Program-made: the position numbers and the translations under genes
The notes under the pieces: model-generated
Database searches by the model: none
What the model saw: only the letters and a program-made list of their open reading frames with translations
What the model was told of the DNA's origin: nothing
Origin: Paenibacillus ihbetae
GTDB taxonomy: Bacteria; Bacillota; Bacilli; Paenibacillales; Paenibacillaceae
Direction of reading: 5' to 3'
NCBI RefSeq assembly: GCF_002741055.1
Contig: NZ_CP016809.1
Span: 744,001-808,000 of the forward strand
DNA: 64,000 bases
Part shown: piece by piece, positions 53,931 through 62,842 of the stretch
Layout of the letters: each line of letters opens with the position of its first letter
Position numbering within the stretch: position 1 is the stretch's first letter

Positions 53931-55730
53931 TCAAGCGTATAAAGACTCCAGCTCATCCACCAGCGACCCAACATAGGCTACGGCTTTAGAGATCGGCTCG
54001 GCTGTCGTCATATCGACGCCGGCAAGGGACATCAGCTCCAGCGGCGTCATGCTGCCGCCAGCCTTGAGCACTTGCAGCCAGCGGTCTACCGCGGGCTGGC
54101 CTTCCTCGCGAATGAGCTGTGCCGCGGCCGTCGAGGCCGTCAAGCCCGCCGCGTAGGTATACGGGTACAAGCCCATATAGTAATGCGGCTGCCTCATCCA
54201 GGTTAATTTAGCGCCTTCGTCCAGCTCCAGCGCATCTCCCCAGAAGTCGGACAGCACGGCGCCTTTCAATGACGAGAGCGTATCGGCCGTGATCGGCTGA
54301 TCCGCCATCGCATGCGCGTATACCCGTCTCTGCAATTCGGCTTCCAGCAGGTGCGTCACATAATTATGATAGTAGGTGCTGAGCAGCTGAAGAATGATCC
54401 AGCGGCGCATCCGCTTGTCCTGGGATTTGCTCATCAGGTGGTCTGCCAGCAGAAGCTCGTTCATCGTGGACGGAGCTTCGATAAAATACATGGAAGGGCG
54501 CGCATTGGTCATACGCTGGTTGCGGGCTGCCAGCATCAGATGACCGGCATGGCCGATTTCATGCGCCAGCGTAAAAGCGCCTCGCATGTTGTCCGCCCAT
54601 GTCAAGAGTATATAGGAGTGTGCGCCGTATACCGAGGAGCAAAAGGCCCCCGTCGACTTACCGATGTTGTCCGCATAATCCACCCAGCGGTTCGCAAATG
54701 CGGTCTCGACGATATCCGTATATTCAGACCCCAGAATCGCCAGCGAGTCGGTAATCGTGGCACATGCTTCCTCATACGTAATGCTTGGATTGAAGTCCGG
54801 ATCCATCGGCGCCTTCAGGTCGCAAAACTGCATCCGATCCAGACCGAGCACCCGCTTCTTCAGAGCCATGAGCCTGCGCATATGGGGAGCAAGCTCGGAT
54901 AGGATCGTATCGTGGATATGATTGTACATCTCCTTCGTCACCTGCTGCGGCTGCAGCAGCATGTCCGTCACGGACTCGTAGCCGCGCAGCCGGGACAGCA
55001 CGACCTGTTTCTTCACCTCGGTCGCGTATGCTTCGGCAAACGTGTGCCTCGAGCCTTGGAGCGACTTGGTGAACGAAGCATAAGCTTCACGGCGGAGCTC
55101 GGTATCCTCCGACATCTCGTACGCGTTCTCGTAGAGGCGGAAGGAAACCGGCATCGTTTCTTCCCGCAGCGAAATATCGTCGAACGTCATATCCGACAGC
55201 TTGCCCCGCAAATAAATACGGTATGGAGCCCCAAGCACTTCGCTGAGCGATGCAAGAACGCGCTCCGATTCGGGACTGAGCCGGTGCGGCTTCGTTTCGA
55301 GCAGCAGCTTCAAGCTGCGTTCATACGATTTAAGTCCCTCCTCCTGATGGATATATGTATCAATGACGCCTTCTTCCAGCTCAAGCAGCTCTGATTCAAG
55401 GAATGTCAGCGAGGATTTGATCCGTGATACCAAGTCGCCCGTCTTGGCGGCTCTGGCAAGATTCGCCGGATTGGTCCCGTCCTCCGATTGCCGGAGACGG
55501 GCATAGGCCGATACCTTTCCGATTCGCTCCATAAGCGCTTCATGCTCATTCAAGCATTCAAGAAGAACATGCGCCCCCTCGCCCAGTCTGCCTTGAAACC
55601 GCGTCAATCGGGCCGCCTGTGCTTCCACGTCCTGCAAGCCTGCTTCGAATTCCTGCTCCGTTGCAAATAAATCGTCCAGATTCCAGGTTGCTTCGACTTT
55701 AACCTCATTTCTAGCCAGCATTTTCCCCAT
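53931..55730 (-). CDS. pepF: oligoendopeptidase F
   Basis: 599-residue M3-family zinc metalloendopeptidase that cuts cytoplasmic oligopeptides. The zinc site is TLAHEIGHAGHLMLA, with the third ligand in FIEAPSTMNELLLAD. The N-terminal helical domain (NLDDLFATEQEFEAGLQDVE) is typical of PepF. ATG 55730 has GAGAGGAG eight bases upstream; an ATG six codons earlier lies within that site. It is monocistronic and divergent from the MutS2-like transcription unit. Confidence 0.95.
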   Translation of the reverse strand: MGKMLARNEVKVEATWNLDDLFATEQEFEAGLQDVEAQAARLTRFQGRLGEGAHVLLECLNEHEALMERIGKVSAYARLRQSEDGTNPANLARAAKTGDLVSRIKSSLTFLESELLELEEGVIDTYIHQEEGLKSYERSLKLLLETKPHRLSPESERVLASLSEVLGAPYRIYLRGKLSDMTFDDISLREETMPVSFRLYENAYEMSEDTELRREAYASFTKSLQGSRHTFAEAYATEVKKQVVLSRLRGYESVTDMLLQPQQVTKEMYNHIHDTILSELAPHMRRLMALKKRVLGLDRMQFCDLKAPMDPDFNPSITYEEACATITDSLAILGSEYTDIVETAFANRWVDYADNIGKSTGAFCSSVYGAHSYILLTWADNMRGAFTLAHEIGHAGHLMLAARNQRMTNARPSMYFIEAPSTMNELLLADHLMSKSQDKRMRRWIILQLLSTYYHNYVTHLLEAELQRRVYAHAMADQPITADTLSSLKGAVLSDFWGDALELDEGAKLTWMRQPHYYMGLYPYTYAAGLTASTAAAQLIREEGQPAVDRWLQVLKAGGSMTPLELMSLAGVDMTTAEPISKAVAYVGSLVDELESLYA

Positions 55731-55851
55731 GGTTACAGCTCCTCTCACATGTTGTGCGATCGAATGAATCCCGTCTGTTCATGTTCCGTTAAAGAAACCA
55801 TTTCCATCATATCACAGTTTCGATCAACCCAGCCATTTCCCCCCTTGCCCC

Positions 55852-55881
55852 TTGACAACTATTCGGGAATATGTATATAGT
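55852..55881 (+). promoter_or_regulatory. promoter of the MutS2-like leader
   Basis: Consensus TTGACA (55852-55857) and TATAGT (55876-55881), 18 bp apart. It would start transcription about 25 bp before the leader peptide. Confidence 0.75.
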
Positions 55882-55913
55882 AGGACCATACCTTACCTAA
55901 AGGAGAGATTTTG

Positions 55914-55937
55914 ATGTCGGTGGTCGTTCTTAACTAA
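55914..55937 (+). CDS. leader peptide MSVVVLN of the attenuated MutS2-like operon
   Basis: Seven-residue ORF (ATG TCG GTG GTC GTT CTT AAC, stop TAA) with a full AAAGGAGAG ribosome binding site six bases upstream and a good promoter before it. Its last four codons, including the stop, are perfectly complementary to 56049-56060. Translation or stalling here therefore decides the fold of the RNA downstream. The Val-Val-Val-Leu run could favour drug-dependent arrest, but no known arrest motif is recognised. Confidence 0.7.
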   Translation: MSVVVLN

Positions 55938-56142
55938 GCCAATTTCATAGGGATGGAATGCGTGATCGTCAAGATTGGCAAATAATGGGCATAACCCCTC
56001 CGGGTCTATGTTTATTTCTTGATGGGTATCCACATTTCCTCCGATGAATTAGTTAAGAACTGCGGATATCAATTGAAGCCCCTTTAGGCTTTATTCAGAT
56101 ATGCTATGCTCATCCGCGCTGCAGTTTTGGCGCGGATTTTTT
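55926..56142 (+). promoter_or_regulatory. transcription attenuator (mutually exclusive RNA hairpins)
   Basis: Three segments compete. Segment 1 (55926-55937, inside the leader peptide) pairs perfectly over 12 bp with segment 2 (56049-56060). Segment 2 with its 3' flank, AGAACTGC-GGAT (56056-56067), can instead pair with GCAGTTTT (56121-56128) and ATCC (56112-56115). These bases include the 5' arm and loop of the terminator, so the hairpin cannot form. A ribosome held on the leader peptide covers segment 1 and so should favour readthrough. Confidence 0.75.
56112..56142 (+). terminator. attenuator terminator 1
   Basis: ATCCGCGC (56112-56119) pairs with GCGCGGAT (56130-56137), a perfect 8-bp GC-rich stem, followed by TTTTT. 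It lies 190 bp upstream of the MutS2-like start. Confidence 0.85.
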
Positions 56143-56223
56143 AGGTTCGCCCCCCCTTGTCTAGGCCAAGGGTTATTTAGGCGCAACTCATGAGCATACA
56201 TTTATCGGAATAGCCTTGCATCC

Positions 56224-56263
56224 GGGCGGAGAGTGAACCCTATGTTCACTTTCCGCCCTTTTG
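56224..56263 (+). terminator. attenuator terminator 2
   Basis: GGGCGGA-G-AGTGAAC pairs with GTTCACT-T-TCCGCCC, followed by TTTTGCGTTT. It is a second strong terminator 70 bp before the gene, so both must be overcome for expression. A CCCTTG/CAAGGG hairpin lies between the two. Confidence 0.85.
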
Positions 56264-56331
56264 CGTTTGTATGAAACTTTACCGCATCCCTTTGCCTAGC
56301 CATTATGAACAATAAAGGAGAATCGAAGAGC

Positions 56332-58500
56332 ATGAATCCTTCCGCATTAAACAAATTAGAGTATTACCGAATCCAGGGCGAGCTTGAACGCTTTGCCATG
56401 TCGTATCTGGGTATCCGGCATATCCGGAACATGACTCCGCTCACGCAATTGAAAGCCATTCGCCACAGGCTTGATGAAACCGAGGAAGCCCGCGCGCTGC
56501 TGAATGCGGGCGCCAGCGTACCCATACCGTCGCTTGAAGGGATCGAGCTGATTCTCGACCTGATCGGTACCGGATATGTGCTGACCGAACGCGATTTCGG
56601 GCATCTGATCCAGTTCCTTCGCAGCTGCCGTCAGCTGATCAAATATATGGAGAACAAGAGTGCTATCGCACCGACCGTCAGCTCTTACGCCTCCTCCATG
56701 CATGAGCTGAAGCCGCTGCTGTCCGAGCTTGAGCGCAGCATCCATGCCGGCCGGGTGGTTGACAGCGCCAGCAAAGATTTGGCCAAAATTCGCAAGAAAA
56801 TCCTTGTTGCCGAAGAACGGATAAAGCGCAAGCTCGACAGTCTTGTCAGCCGTTATAAAGGGATCATGCAGGAGCATGTCATCAGTAAGCGCGGCGACCG
56901 GTATGTCCTGCCGATCAAGAAGGAGTTCCGGAAAACGCTGAACGGGAGCGTGCTGGATGAATCCGCAAGCGGCCAAACGGTGTTTATCGAGCCTTCCGAG
57001 CTCCAATCGCTGCAGATGGAACTGAATCTGCTTCATGCCGATGAAGCCCGCGAGGAGACGAAAGTGCTGAGCGAGCTGACCTCGATGACCGAGCAGTATG
57101 AGCACGAGCTCAGAATGAATGCGGATACCGTCGGCATTTATGATTTCATTATCGCCAGGGGCAAATATGCATTGTCCATCGGCGGCAGGAACGTCGGCAT
57201 CAATCAGGAAGGCCTGATCCGGCTCCGGAGCGCCACGCATCCGCTGATCGGCGCCTCCATGGTACCGCTGGATTTCGCGATCGGTGATCGTTATAAGACG
57301 CTCATCATTACTGGGCCCAATACCGGCGGAAAAACATCGGCGCTTAAAACTGTCGGGCTCATTACGCTGATGGTGCAGTCAGGACTGCTCGTTCCCGTCG
57401 GAGAAGGCAGCCAGTGCGCCGTCTTCGACGAGGTTGCCGTAGACATCGGCGACGGGCAAAGCCTCGAGCATGCGCTCAGCACCTTCTCTGCCCATATTCG
57501 CAACATCCGGGAAATTTTGCAGACCGCAGGCCCCTCCACGTTGATCTTGCTGGATGAAATGGCGTCAGGAACCGATCCCGGAGAAGGGGTCGGCTTGTCA
57601 ATTGCCATACTGGAGGAACTTCATAAGCGTCAATCGACCGTAGTCGTAACGACCCATTTTACCGAGATTAAAAATTTTGCCGCACGCACCCCGGGATTTG
57701 AAAATGCCCGCATGGAATTCGACACGGAGACGCTGGAGCCGCTGTATCGGCTGCGCATTGGTGAGGCAGGTCACAGCTATGCCTTTGTCATCGCGGCTAA
57801 ACTCGGAATTCCGGAACCGATTATCGCGAGATCCCGTGAAATTACGAAAGCCAAAGCGGTAACGGCTCACTTCGCGGAGCCTGGGGAGACGAGGGCGCTT
57901 CCGGGTGAGTTCGGCACGTATATGCCTAATACAACCGATGAAGAAGCACCGATTGAAGCTCATCAAGGTACGCCCCGGGAAACGGTGTTGGGCGCGGCGC
58001 AGCCAACGGCCACGGCGGCTGTTCAGGCGAATACAGCTCTGCCGATGGCCGGCGAGCCAAAGAAAGAAAATGCTGCCACGCCGCCGGCGGAAGCGGTAGC
58101 AGCAGAGTCTGTGGAAACAACTGAGGCCGTTAAAGCTCCGGCTACGGAAACAGGGTTCCCGGATTCAGGCGCAGCACCGATAGCCGCGGAGAACGTGGAA
58201 GCAGCTTCTCCTCCCCTCTTCCGTCTCGGCGACCGGGTCTATGTGCCTTATTTGAAACGAAGCGGCACGGTGTATGAGCCGAAGGATGCCAAAGGGAATG
58301 TCGGCGTATTGATTCAGCAGGTCAAGCATCGGATCAACCACAAGCGGCTGAAGCCGTTCATTGCTGCTGAAGACTTGTATCCGGATGACTATGATCTCGA
58401 CATCGTTTTTGAGAGCAAAGAGAACCGCAAGAAACGAAACTTGATGAGACGGAAGCATATTGACGGACTTACGATCGAAACAAAGCCGGATGAGACATAA
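56332..58500 (+). CDS. MutS2-like ATPase lacking the Smr domain
   Basis: 722-residue MutS2 paralogue. The helical lever and clamp region (about 1-290) carries the MutS2 signature SKRGDRYVLPIKKEFRKTLN and SGQTVFIEPSEL. The ABC ATPase follows: Walker A GPNTGGKTSALK from Gly328, Walker B LILLDEMASGTDPGEG and the switch VVTTHFTEIKNFA. Next is an Ala/Pro/Glu-rich linker (about 525-620) and a KOW-like domain from Arg631 (RLGDRVYVPYLKRSGTVYEP). The protein ends KRKHIDGL-type after the point where a Smr nuclease would begin, so Smr is missing; MutS2 is usually near 780 residues. MutS2 detects collided ribosomes in B. subtilis. Two upstream terminators and a leader peptide suggest inducible expression. 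ATG 56332 follows AAAGGAG. Confidence 0.85.
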   Translation: MNPSALNKLEYYRIQGELERFAMSYLGIRHIRNMTPLTQLKAIRHRLDETEEARALLNAGASVPIPSLEGIELILDLIGTGYVLTERDFGHLIQFLRSCRQLIKYMENKSAIAPTVSSYASSMHELKPLLSELERSIHAGRVVDSASKDLAKIRKKILVAEERIKRKLDSLVSRYKGIMQEHVISKRGDRYVLPIKKEFRKTLNGSVLDESASGQTVFIEPSELQSLQMELNLLHADEAREETKVLSELTSMTEQYEHELRMNADTVGIYDFIIARGKYALSIGGRNVGINQEGLIRLRSATHPLIGASMVPLDFAIGDRYKTLIITGPNTGGKTSALKTVGLITLMVQSGLLVPVGEGSQCAVFDEVAVDIGDGQSLEHALSTFSAHIRNIREILQTAGPSTLILLDEMASGTDPGEGVGLSIAILEELHKRQSTVVVTTHFTEIKNFAARTPGFENARMEFDTETLEPLYRLRIGEAGHSYAFVIAAKLGIPEPIIARSREITKAKAVTAHFAEPGETRALPGEFGTYMPNTTDEEAPIEAHQGTPRETVLGAAQPTATAAVQANTALPMAGEPKKENAATPPAEAVAAESVETTEAVKAPATETGFPDSGAAPIAAENVEAASPPLFRLGDRVYVPYLKRSGTVYEPKDAKGNVGVLIQQVKHRINHKRLKPFIAAEDLYPDDYDLDIVFESKENRKKRNLMRRKHIDGLTIETKPDET

Positions 58501-58574
58501 ATTTGTCGGTGTAACGGCGTCAATCAAGTATAGATTATTGAACCGATTCCAACGCTGATAAGGAGAGATGGAAT

Positions 58575-59093
58575 ATGAGGATTCGAACAGAGAGCAAGGA
58601 CGATATCGATAGCGTTCATCAGCTTCTGCTCCGCGCCTTTGGCGGAGAGGACGAGAAAATATTAATGGAAAGGCTGCGCATAGATCCGGCCATAAACCCG
58701 GAGCTATCCATCGTTGCCGAAGATAATGGGATCGTGATCGGGCACATCATGTTCAGTCCTGCCACCCTGAATGACGGCGGGACGCTCTATCAGGTTGCCG
58801 CCCTCGGACCGCTTGCGGTCCTTCCCGAATGCCAGCGGCGGGGCGTCGGCGAGCAGCTGATCGAAGAAGGCAAGAAACGATGCGGGGCACACGGTTATCC
58901 GCTCGTGTTCTTGTTCGGCCACAAGGACTATTACCCGCGGTTTGGCTTTGTTCAAGCCAGGGCGCATGGCTTCGAGATCCGCCAGTTTACGGTGCCCGAT
59001 GAGGTCTTTATGGTAGCAGAGCTTCATCGAGGTTCGCTTGAATCGATGCAGGGTGAATTTCGTTTCCACTCGGCGTTCGAAGGACTCGGCTAA
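58575..59093 (+). CDS. GNAT acetyltransferase (YhbS-like)
   Basis: 172-residue acetyltransferase: IRTESKDDIDSVHQLLLRAF at the start, VAALGPLAVLPECQRRGVGE (AcCoA-binding) and HKDYYPRFGFVQARAHG, all as in YhbS-type enzymes. AAGGAGAG precedes the ATG. It follows the MutS2-like gene by 74 bp without an obvious terminator, so it could share its induction. Substrate unknown; an antibiotic is one possibility but nothing in the sequence shows it. Confidence 0.88.
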   Translation: MRIRTESKDDIDSVHQLLLRAFGGEDEKILMERLRIDPAINPELSIVAEDNGIVIGHIMFSPATLNDGGTLYQVAALGPLAVLPECQRRGVGEQLIEEGKKRCGAHGYPLVFLFGHKDYYPRFGFVQARAHGFEIRQFTVPDEVFMVAELHRGSLESMQGEFRFHSAFEGLG

Positions 59094-59261
59094 AAAAAGC
59101 AGGATAGGCGTGTCCAGGGACAGGATCGCTCTGTTGTACTCCAGCAGGCTGGCAAAGCAAGCTCTATTCCTTTTTCGCTCACCGGCTGTACTAGGTGGCA
59201 TTCGGCTTCCGGTTTGTTGTACAATAAAATCTAAATGACTATTTGAAGGATGGATTTCAAC

Positions 59262-60125
59262 ATGTATGTAGCACAGGATTGGCAAGACTACGAGGTTCTT
59301 GATACCGGCGGCGGCGAGAAGCTGGAGCGCTGGGGCGATATTATTCTCCGGCGTCCGGATCCGCAGATCATCTGGCCTATCGAACGGGAGGACGGATTAT
59401 GGCGGAATGTTCACGGCCATTATCACCGCAGCTCGTCCGGAGGCGGCCAATGGGAGATGAAGAAGCAGCTCCCGGAACGTTGGACGATTTCCTACGATCA
59501 ACTAAAATTTCACATCCGGCCGACGAACTTCAAGCATACCGGCCTGTTCCCGGAGCAAGCGGCGAACTGGCGCTGGATGATGGACAAAATCCAAGCGGCC
59601 AAGCGGCCGATTCGGGTGCTTAATCTGTTCGCATACACCGGTGGCGCAACCGTGGCGGCGGCCTATGCCGGAGCCCAGGTCGTGCATGTGGACGCGGCGA
59701 AGGGCATGGTCCAGTGGGCCAAGGAAAATGCCGCTTTATCCGGCCTAGCCGACAAGCCGATCCGGTACATCACCGATGATGTATTTAAATTCGTCCAGCG
59801 GGAGCAGCGCCGCGGCAACAAATATGATGCGATCATTATGGACCCGCCGTCCTACGGCCGGGGACCGGGAGGCGAAACATGGAAGCTCGAGCAGAGCCTG
59901 TACCCGTTCCTCGAAAGCTGCCTGAGCATCGTCTCCGACCAGCCGCTGTTTATGCTGATCAATTCCTATACGACCGGCATTTCGCCGACCGTTCTGCACA
60001 ATATGCTCTCCATGACGATGAAGCCAAAGTATGGCGGTACGATCAGCGCCGGTGAAATCGGCCTCCCGATCACCCGTTCGGGGCTGAATCTCCCCTGCGG
60101 CATTCTTGGCAGATGGGAGTCCTGA
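59262..60125 (+). CDS. class I SAM-dependent methyltransferase (RlmI-like rRNA type)
   Basis: 287-residue methyltransferase. The N-terminal segment (VLDTGGGEKLERWGDIILRR) is followed by a short RNA-binding-type region. The SAM loop is VLNLFAYTGGATVAAAYAGA, and the catalytic motif is IIMDPPSYGRGPGGETWKL (DPPSY), typical of RlmI/RlmKL-like 23S rRNA cytosine-5 enzymes, though the PUA domain is missing. ATG 59262 has GAAGGATGG upstream. It is 4 bp from an RluA pseudouridine synthase gene, giving an RNA-modification pair. Confidence 0.85.
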   Translation: MYVAQDWQDYEVLDTGGGEKLERWGDIILRRPDPQIIWPIEREDGLWRNVHGHYHRSSSGGGQWEMKKQLPERWTISYDQLKFHIRPTNFKHTGLFPEQAANWRWMMDKIQAAKRPIRVLNLFAYTGGATVAAAYAGAQVVHVDAAKGMVQWAKENAALSGLADKPIRYITDDVFKFVQREQRRGNKYDAIIMDPPSYGRGPGGETWKLEQSLYPFLESCLSIVSDQPLFMLINSYTTGISPTVLHNMLSMTMKPKYGGTISAGEIGLPITRSGLNLPCGILGRWES

Positions 60126-60129
60126 TACG

Positions 60130-60864
60130 ATGACGAACCGTGACTCTCACCGCCCGTACCCAAGCGTGCCGATTCTCTTCGAGGATAATCATGTGCTCGG
60201 CGTAGCCAAGCCGGTCAATGTGCCGTCCCAAGAGGATGCTACGGGTGATCCCGATATGCTGACCATCCTGAAGCAGGATATCAAAGAACGGTACAACAAA
60301 CCGGGCAACGTATATCTGGGATTGGTGCACCGCTTGGACCGTCCGGTCGGAGGAGCTATGGTGTTTGCCAAAACCTCCAAGGCAGCCTCCCGATTATCGG
60401 AGGCCGTTCGCTCAAGGAGCTTTCTGAAACAGTATGCAGCCATTGTTCACGGTATTCCGTCAAAGCCTTCCGGAAGGCTTCACAATTACCTCTTGAAGGA
60501 TACGAAGACCAATACGGTTCGGGTCGTTCCCAAAGCCACGGCTGGCGCGAAGGAAGCGCTATTGGATTACACCGTCCTTGAATCCATGAATGGCCTAAGT
60601 CTTGTGCTGATCGAGCTGCACACGGGCCGACCGCATCAAATCCGCGTGCAATTCAGTCATGCGGATAACCCGCTGTATGGAGACCAAAAATACGGCAGCA
60701 AGGTGAATCAAGCCGGGCAGCAAATTGCGCTCTGGTCTGTACGGGTCGGCTTCCCCCACCCTACCACCAAAGAGGAGGTCAATATTTACTCGGCGCCCCC
60801 TGCCGTTCATCCATGGTCCCAATTCTCGATGGATTCGTTGATGCGGACGCTCCAAAGCCAATGA
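60130..60864 (+). CDS. RluA-family pseudouridine synthase
   Basis: 244-residue synthase isomerising uridine to pseudouridine in rRNA or tRNA. The catalytic motif is GLVHRLDRPVGGAMVFAKTS (Asp of HRLDRP), with LVLIELHTGRPHQIRVQFSH and NPLYGDQKYG also conserved. No S4 domain is present. ATG 60130 has GGGAG upstream. It overlaps the end region of the methyltransferase gene and ends about 140 bp before a strong terminator. The target position is unknown. Confidence 0.93.
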   Translation: MTNRDSHRPYPSVPILFEDNHVLGVAKPVNVPSQEDATGDPDMLTILKQDIKERYNKPGNVYLGLVHRLDRPVGGAMVFAKTSKAASRLSEAVRSRSFLKQYAAIVHGIPSKPSGRLHNYLLKDTKTNTVRVVPKATAGAKEALLDYTVLESMNGLSLVLIELHTGRPHQIRVQFSHADNPLYGDQKYGSKVNQAGQQIALWSVRVGFPHPTTKEEVNIYSAPPAVHPWSQFSMDSLMRTLQSQ

Positions 60865-61000
60865 GGAAAGATAAACCGCGCTCAAGTTCGAATCCTTCGA
60901 ATCGTTGAATCGTTGGGAATCATTCGTATCGTTCGACAAGAATGCATTTTCGATAACCAAGAGGCATTGACTGCCACCTTCACTTGCTGAACATAGTAAA

Positions 61001-61042
61001 AGACGAGCTCCGCTGATAACACAGCGGAGCTCGTCTTTTTTA
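61001..61042. terminator. terminator after the RluA gene
   Basis: A very long perfect stem AGACGAGCTCCGCTG / CAGCGGAGCTCGTCT followed by TTTTTAT. Confidence 0.9.
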
Positions 61043-61353
61043 TGTAGCCAACCCATTACGTTCAAATATTTTCCCCCTCGATAATACAATTTTATCCTTT
61101 ACACGAGCCAAGGAATTCCGAAGAATAGGAATAGAATAGTTTAACAATTTTTAGTCGAATTGTACAATCATGGTATAAACTCATTTCGTATGAGTTTATA
61201 TAAGCTATCCCCTATTTAAGGAGGTGAACGCTCCGGAGTCAGCCTGTCACATGCGTTGTTGATCGTAATGAAAGCACTGACATGATCGGAAAGTGGCTGA
61301 ACCCTGCAACCAGACGTTCATTAAGAAGCACATATGTTGAAGGAGGGAATTTC
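61043..61353. other. intergenic region upstream of the LPMO gene
   Basis: No firm gene. It holds a perfect inverted repeat (61175-61199) and, beyond it, an AAGGAGGTG (61219) starting a 12-codon reading frame NAPESACHMRCC whose reality is doubtful. The true LPMO ribosome binding site AAGGAGGG is at 61340-61347. Confidence 0.4.
61175..61199. promoter_or_regulatory. perfect 10-bp inverted repeat upstream of the LPMO gene
   Basis: ATAAACTCAT (61175-61184) and ATGAGTTTAT (61190-61199) surround TTCGT. The sequence overlaps a -10-like TATAAA, so an operator is more likely than a terminator. Confidence 0.55.
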
Positions 61354-61405
61354 ATGATGCAAGAGATTCACGTTCAAGCTTCACGCCGCCTATCGTTGAA
61401 CCGCT

Positions 61406-62713
61406 GTGGATTTTTCTCGGAAGTTTGCTGCTTTCTTCCTCGTAATGGTCATTACGACGAATACGGCCTCCGCACATGGCTATATCGAATCGCCTGCCAG
61501 TCGTGCCTACAAATGCAAGCTCGGCGAGAACAAAAATTGCGGCCGGATTATTTATGAACCACAGTCCCTGGAAGGGAAAGGGAATTTCCCGACGGGCGGA
61601 CCGGCGGACGGGCAAATTACGGGCGCGGGCATTTTTACCGAGCTATATGAACAAACCCCGACGCGGTGGAGCAAAGTGAACATGAACGGCGGTCCGAACA
61701 CTTTTAAATGGGTGTTGACCGCTGCGCATGCAACATCGGATTGGAAGTATTATATTACGAAGAAAGGCTGGGATGCCAACAAACCGCTGGCAAGAGCCGA
61801 CCTCGAGCTGTTCTGCTCGTTCAATGACGGCGGCAAGCGACCGCCGAACACGGTAACCCATGCGTGCAACGTTCCGAATGACCGCAGCGGTTATTACCTG
61901 ATCCTCGCCGTGTGGGAAATCGCCGATACAGGCAATGCCTTCTATAACGTTATCGACGTGAATCTGAACAATGGCGGGGGCAATCAGGATACCCAGCCTC
62001 CAAGCGCCCCGACCGGCCTTCGATCGACCGGAGCGACAAGCAGCTCCATATCGCTCGCATGGAACGCCTCAACCGACAATATCGGCGTAACCGGCTATGA
62101 AGTCTACCAAGGCTCCTCCCGGGTCGCCACGGTGTCCGGATCTAATTTGAGCCATACGATCACCGGATTACAAGCAGGAGCCTCCTATACGTTTACCGTA
62201 AAAGCGCTTGATGGGGCAGGCAACGTCTCGGCCGCGAGCACTCCGCTGACCGCTTCAACGAGCGATCCGGTCCCCGACACGCAGGCTCCTTCCGCCCCCG
62301 TCCATCTGAGAGCAGCCGACTTGACATCGACCAGCGTCTCGCTGGAATGGAACGCGGCAACCGATAATGTCGGCGTAACCGGGTACGAAATATACCGCGG
62401 TGACGCTTTGGTTACGACTGTTTCCGGCACTGCCCTCAGCTACACGGTCACCGGCCTGACGCCGGATACGGCCTATTCGTTTACCGTGAAAGCGCGTGAT
62501 GCAGCCGGCAACGCCTCGGCCGCCAGCAATGCGCTGGAGGTAAAGACGCTGGACGGCTCGGCGCCGGAGATCCCTGCATGGGCTCCAAATACCTCCTATC
62601 AGCAGGGTGCACTCGTATCCTATGGCGGGAAAACATACGAATGCCGCCAAGCCCATACCTCTCTTCCGGGCTGGGAGCCGGCCAATGTTCCGGCATTGTG
62701 GCTCCTGAAATAA
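61406..62713 (+). CDS. AA10 lytic polysaccharide monooxygenase with FnIII and CBM5/12 domains (apparent 5' frameshift)
   Basis: A copper enzyme that oxidatively cleaves chitin or cellulose. In this frame the signal peptide is [23 protein letters not shown] and the mature protein begins with the copper His24 of [10 protein letters not shown]. The second copper histidine is in [14 protein letters not shown], and the axial region is [11 protein letters not shown]. Two FnIII repeats (about 197-285, 290-378) and a CBM5/12 domain ([20 protein letters not shown]) follow. The GTG at 61406 has no ribosome binding site. A good one (AAGGAGGG) precedes ATG 61354, in a frame that would join this one if a T in the run at 61410-61414 were removed. 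The gene is therefore either frameshifted or miscalled there. Confidence 0.85.
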   Translation: MDFSRKFAAFFLVMVITTNTASAHGYIESPASRAYKCKLGENKNCGRIIYEPQSLEGKGNFPTGGPADGQITGAGIFTELYEQTPTRWSKVNMNGGPNTFKWVLTAAHATSDWKYYITKKGWDANKPLARADLELFCSFNDGGKRPPNTVTHACNVPNDRSGYYLILAVWEIADTGNAFYNVIDVNLNNGGGNQDTQPPSAPTGLRSTGATSSSISLAWNASTDNIGVTGYEVYQGSSRVATVSGSNLSHTITGLQAGASYTFTVKALDGAGNVSAASTPLTASTSDPVPDTQAPSAPVHLRAADLTSTSVSLEWNAATDNVGVTGYEIYRGDALVTTVSGTALSYTVTGLTPDTAYSFTVKARDAAGNASAASNALEVKTLDGSAPEIPAWAPNTSYQQGALVSYGGKTYECRQAHTSLPGWEPANVPALWLLK

Positions 62714-62769
62714 GATGTGCTTAAACGGCCTGCTTGAAGGAATTCTGGCAGCGCAAAACGCATAAAACA

Positions 62770-62820
62770 GAAGCAGCCCCACTCGCGGACCTCTCGGCTC
62801 GACGCAGGCGGGGCTGCTTC
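62770..62820. terminator. bidirectional terminator between LPMO and MarR genes
   Basis: GAAGCAGCCCC pairs with GGGGCTGCTTC, with only modest T-tracts on either side. Confidence 0.6.
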
Positions 62821-62842
62821 ATGTTATCCGTCGCGAGCAATA

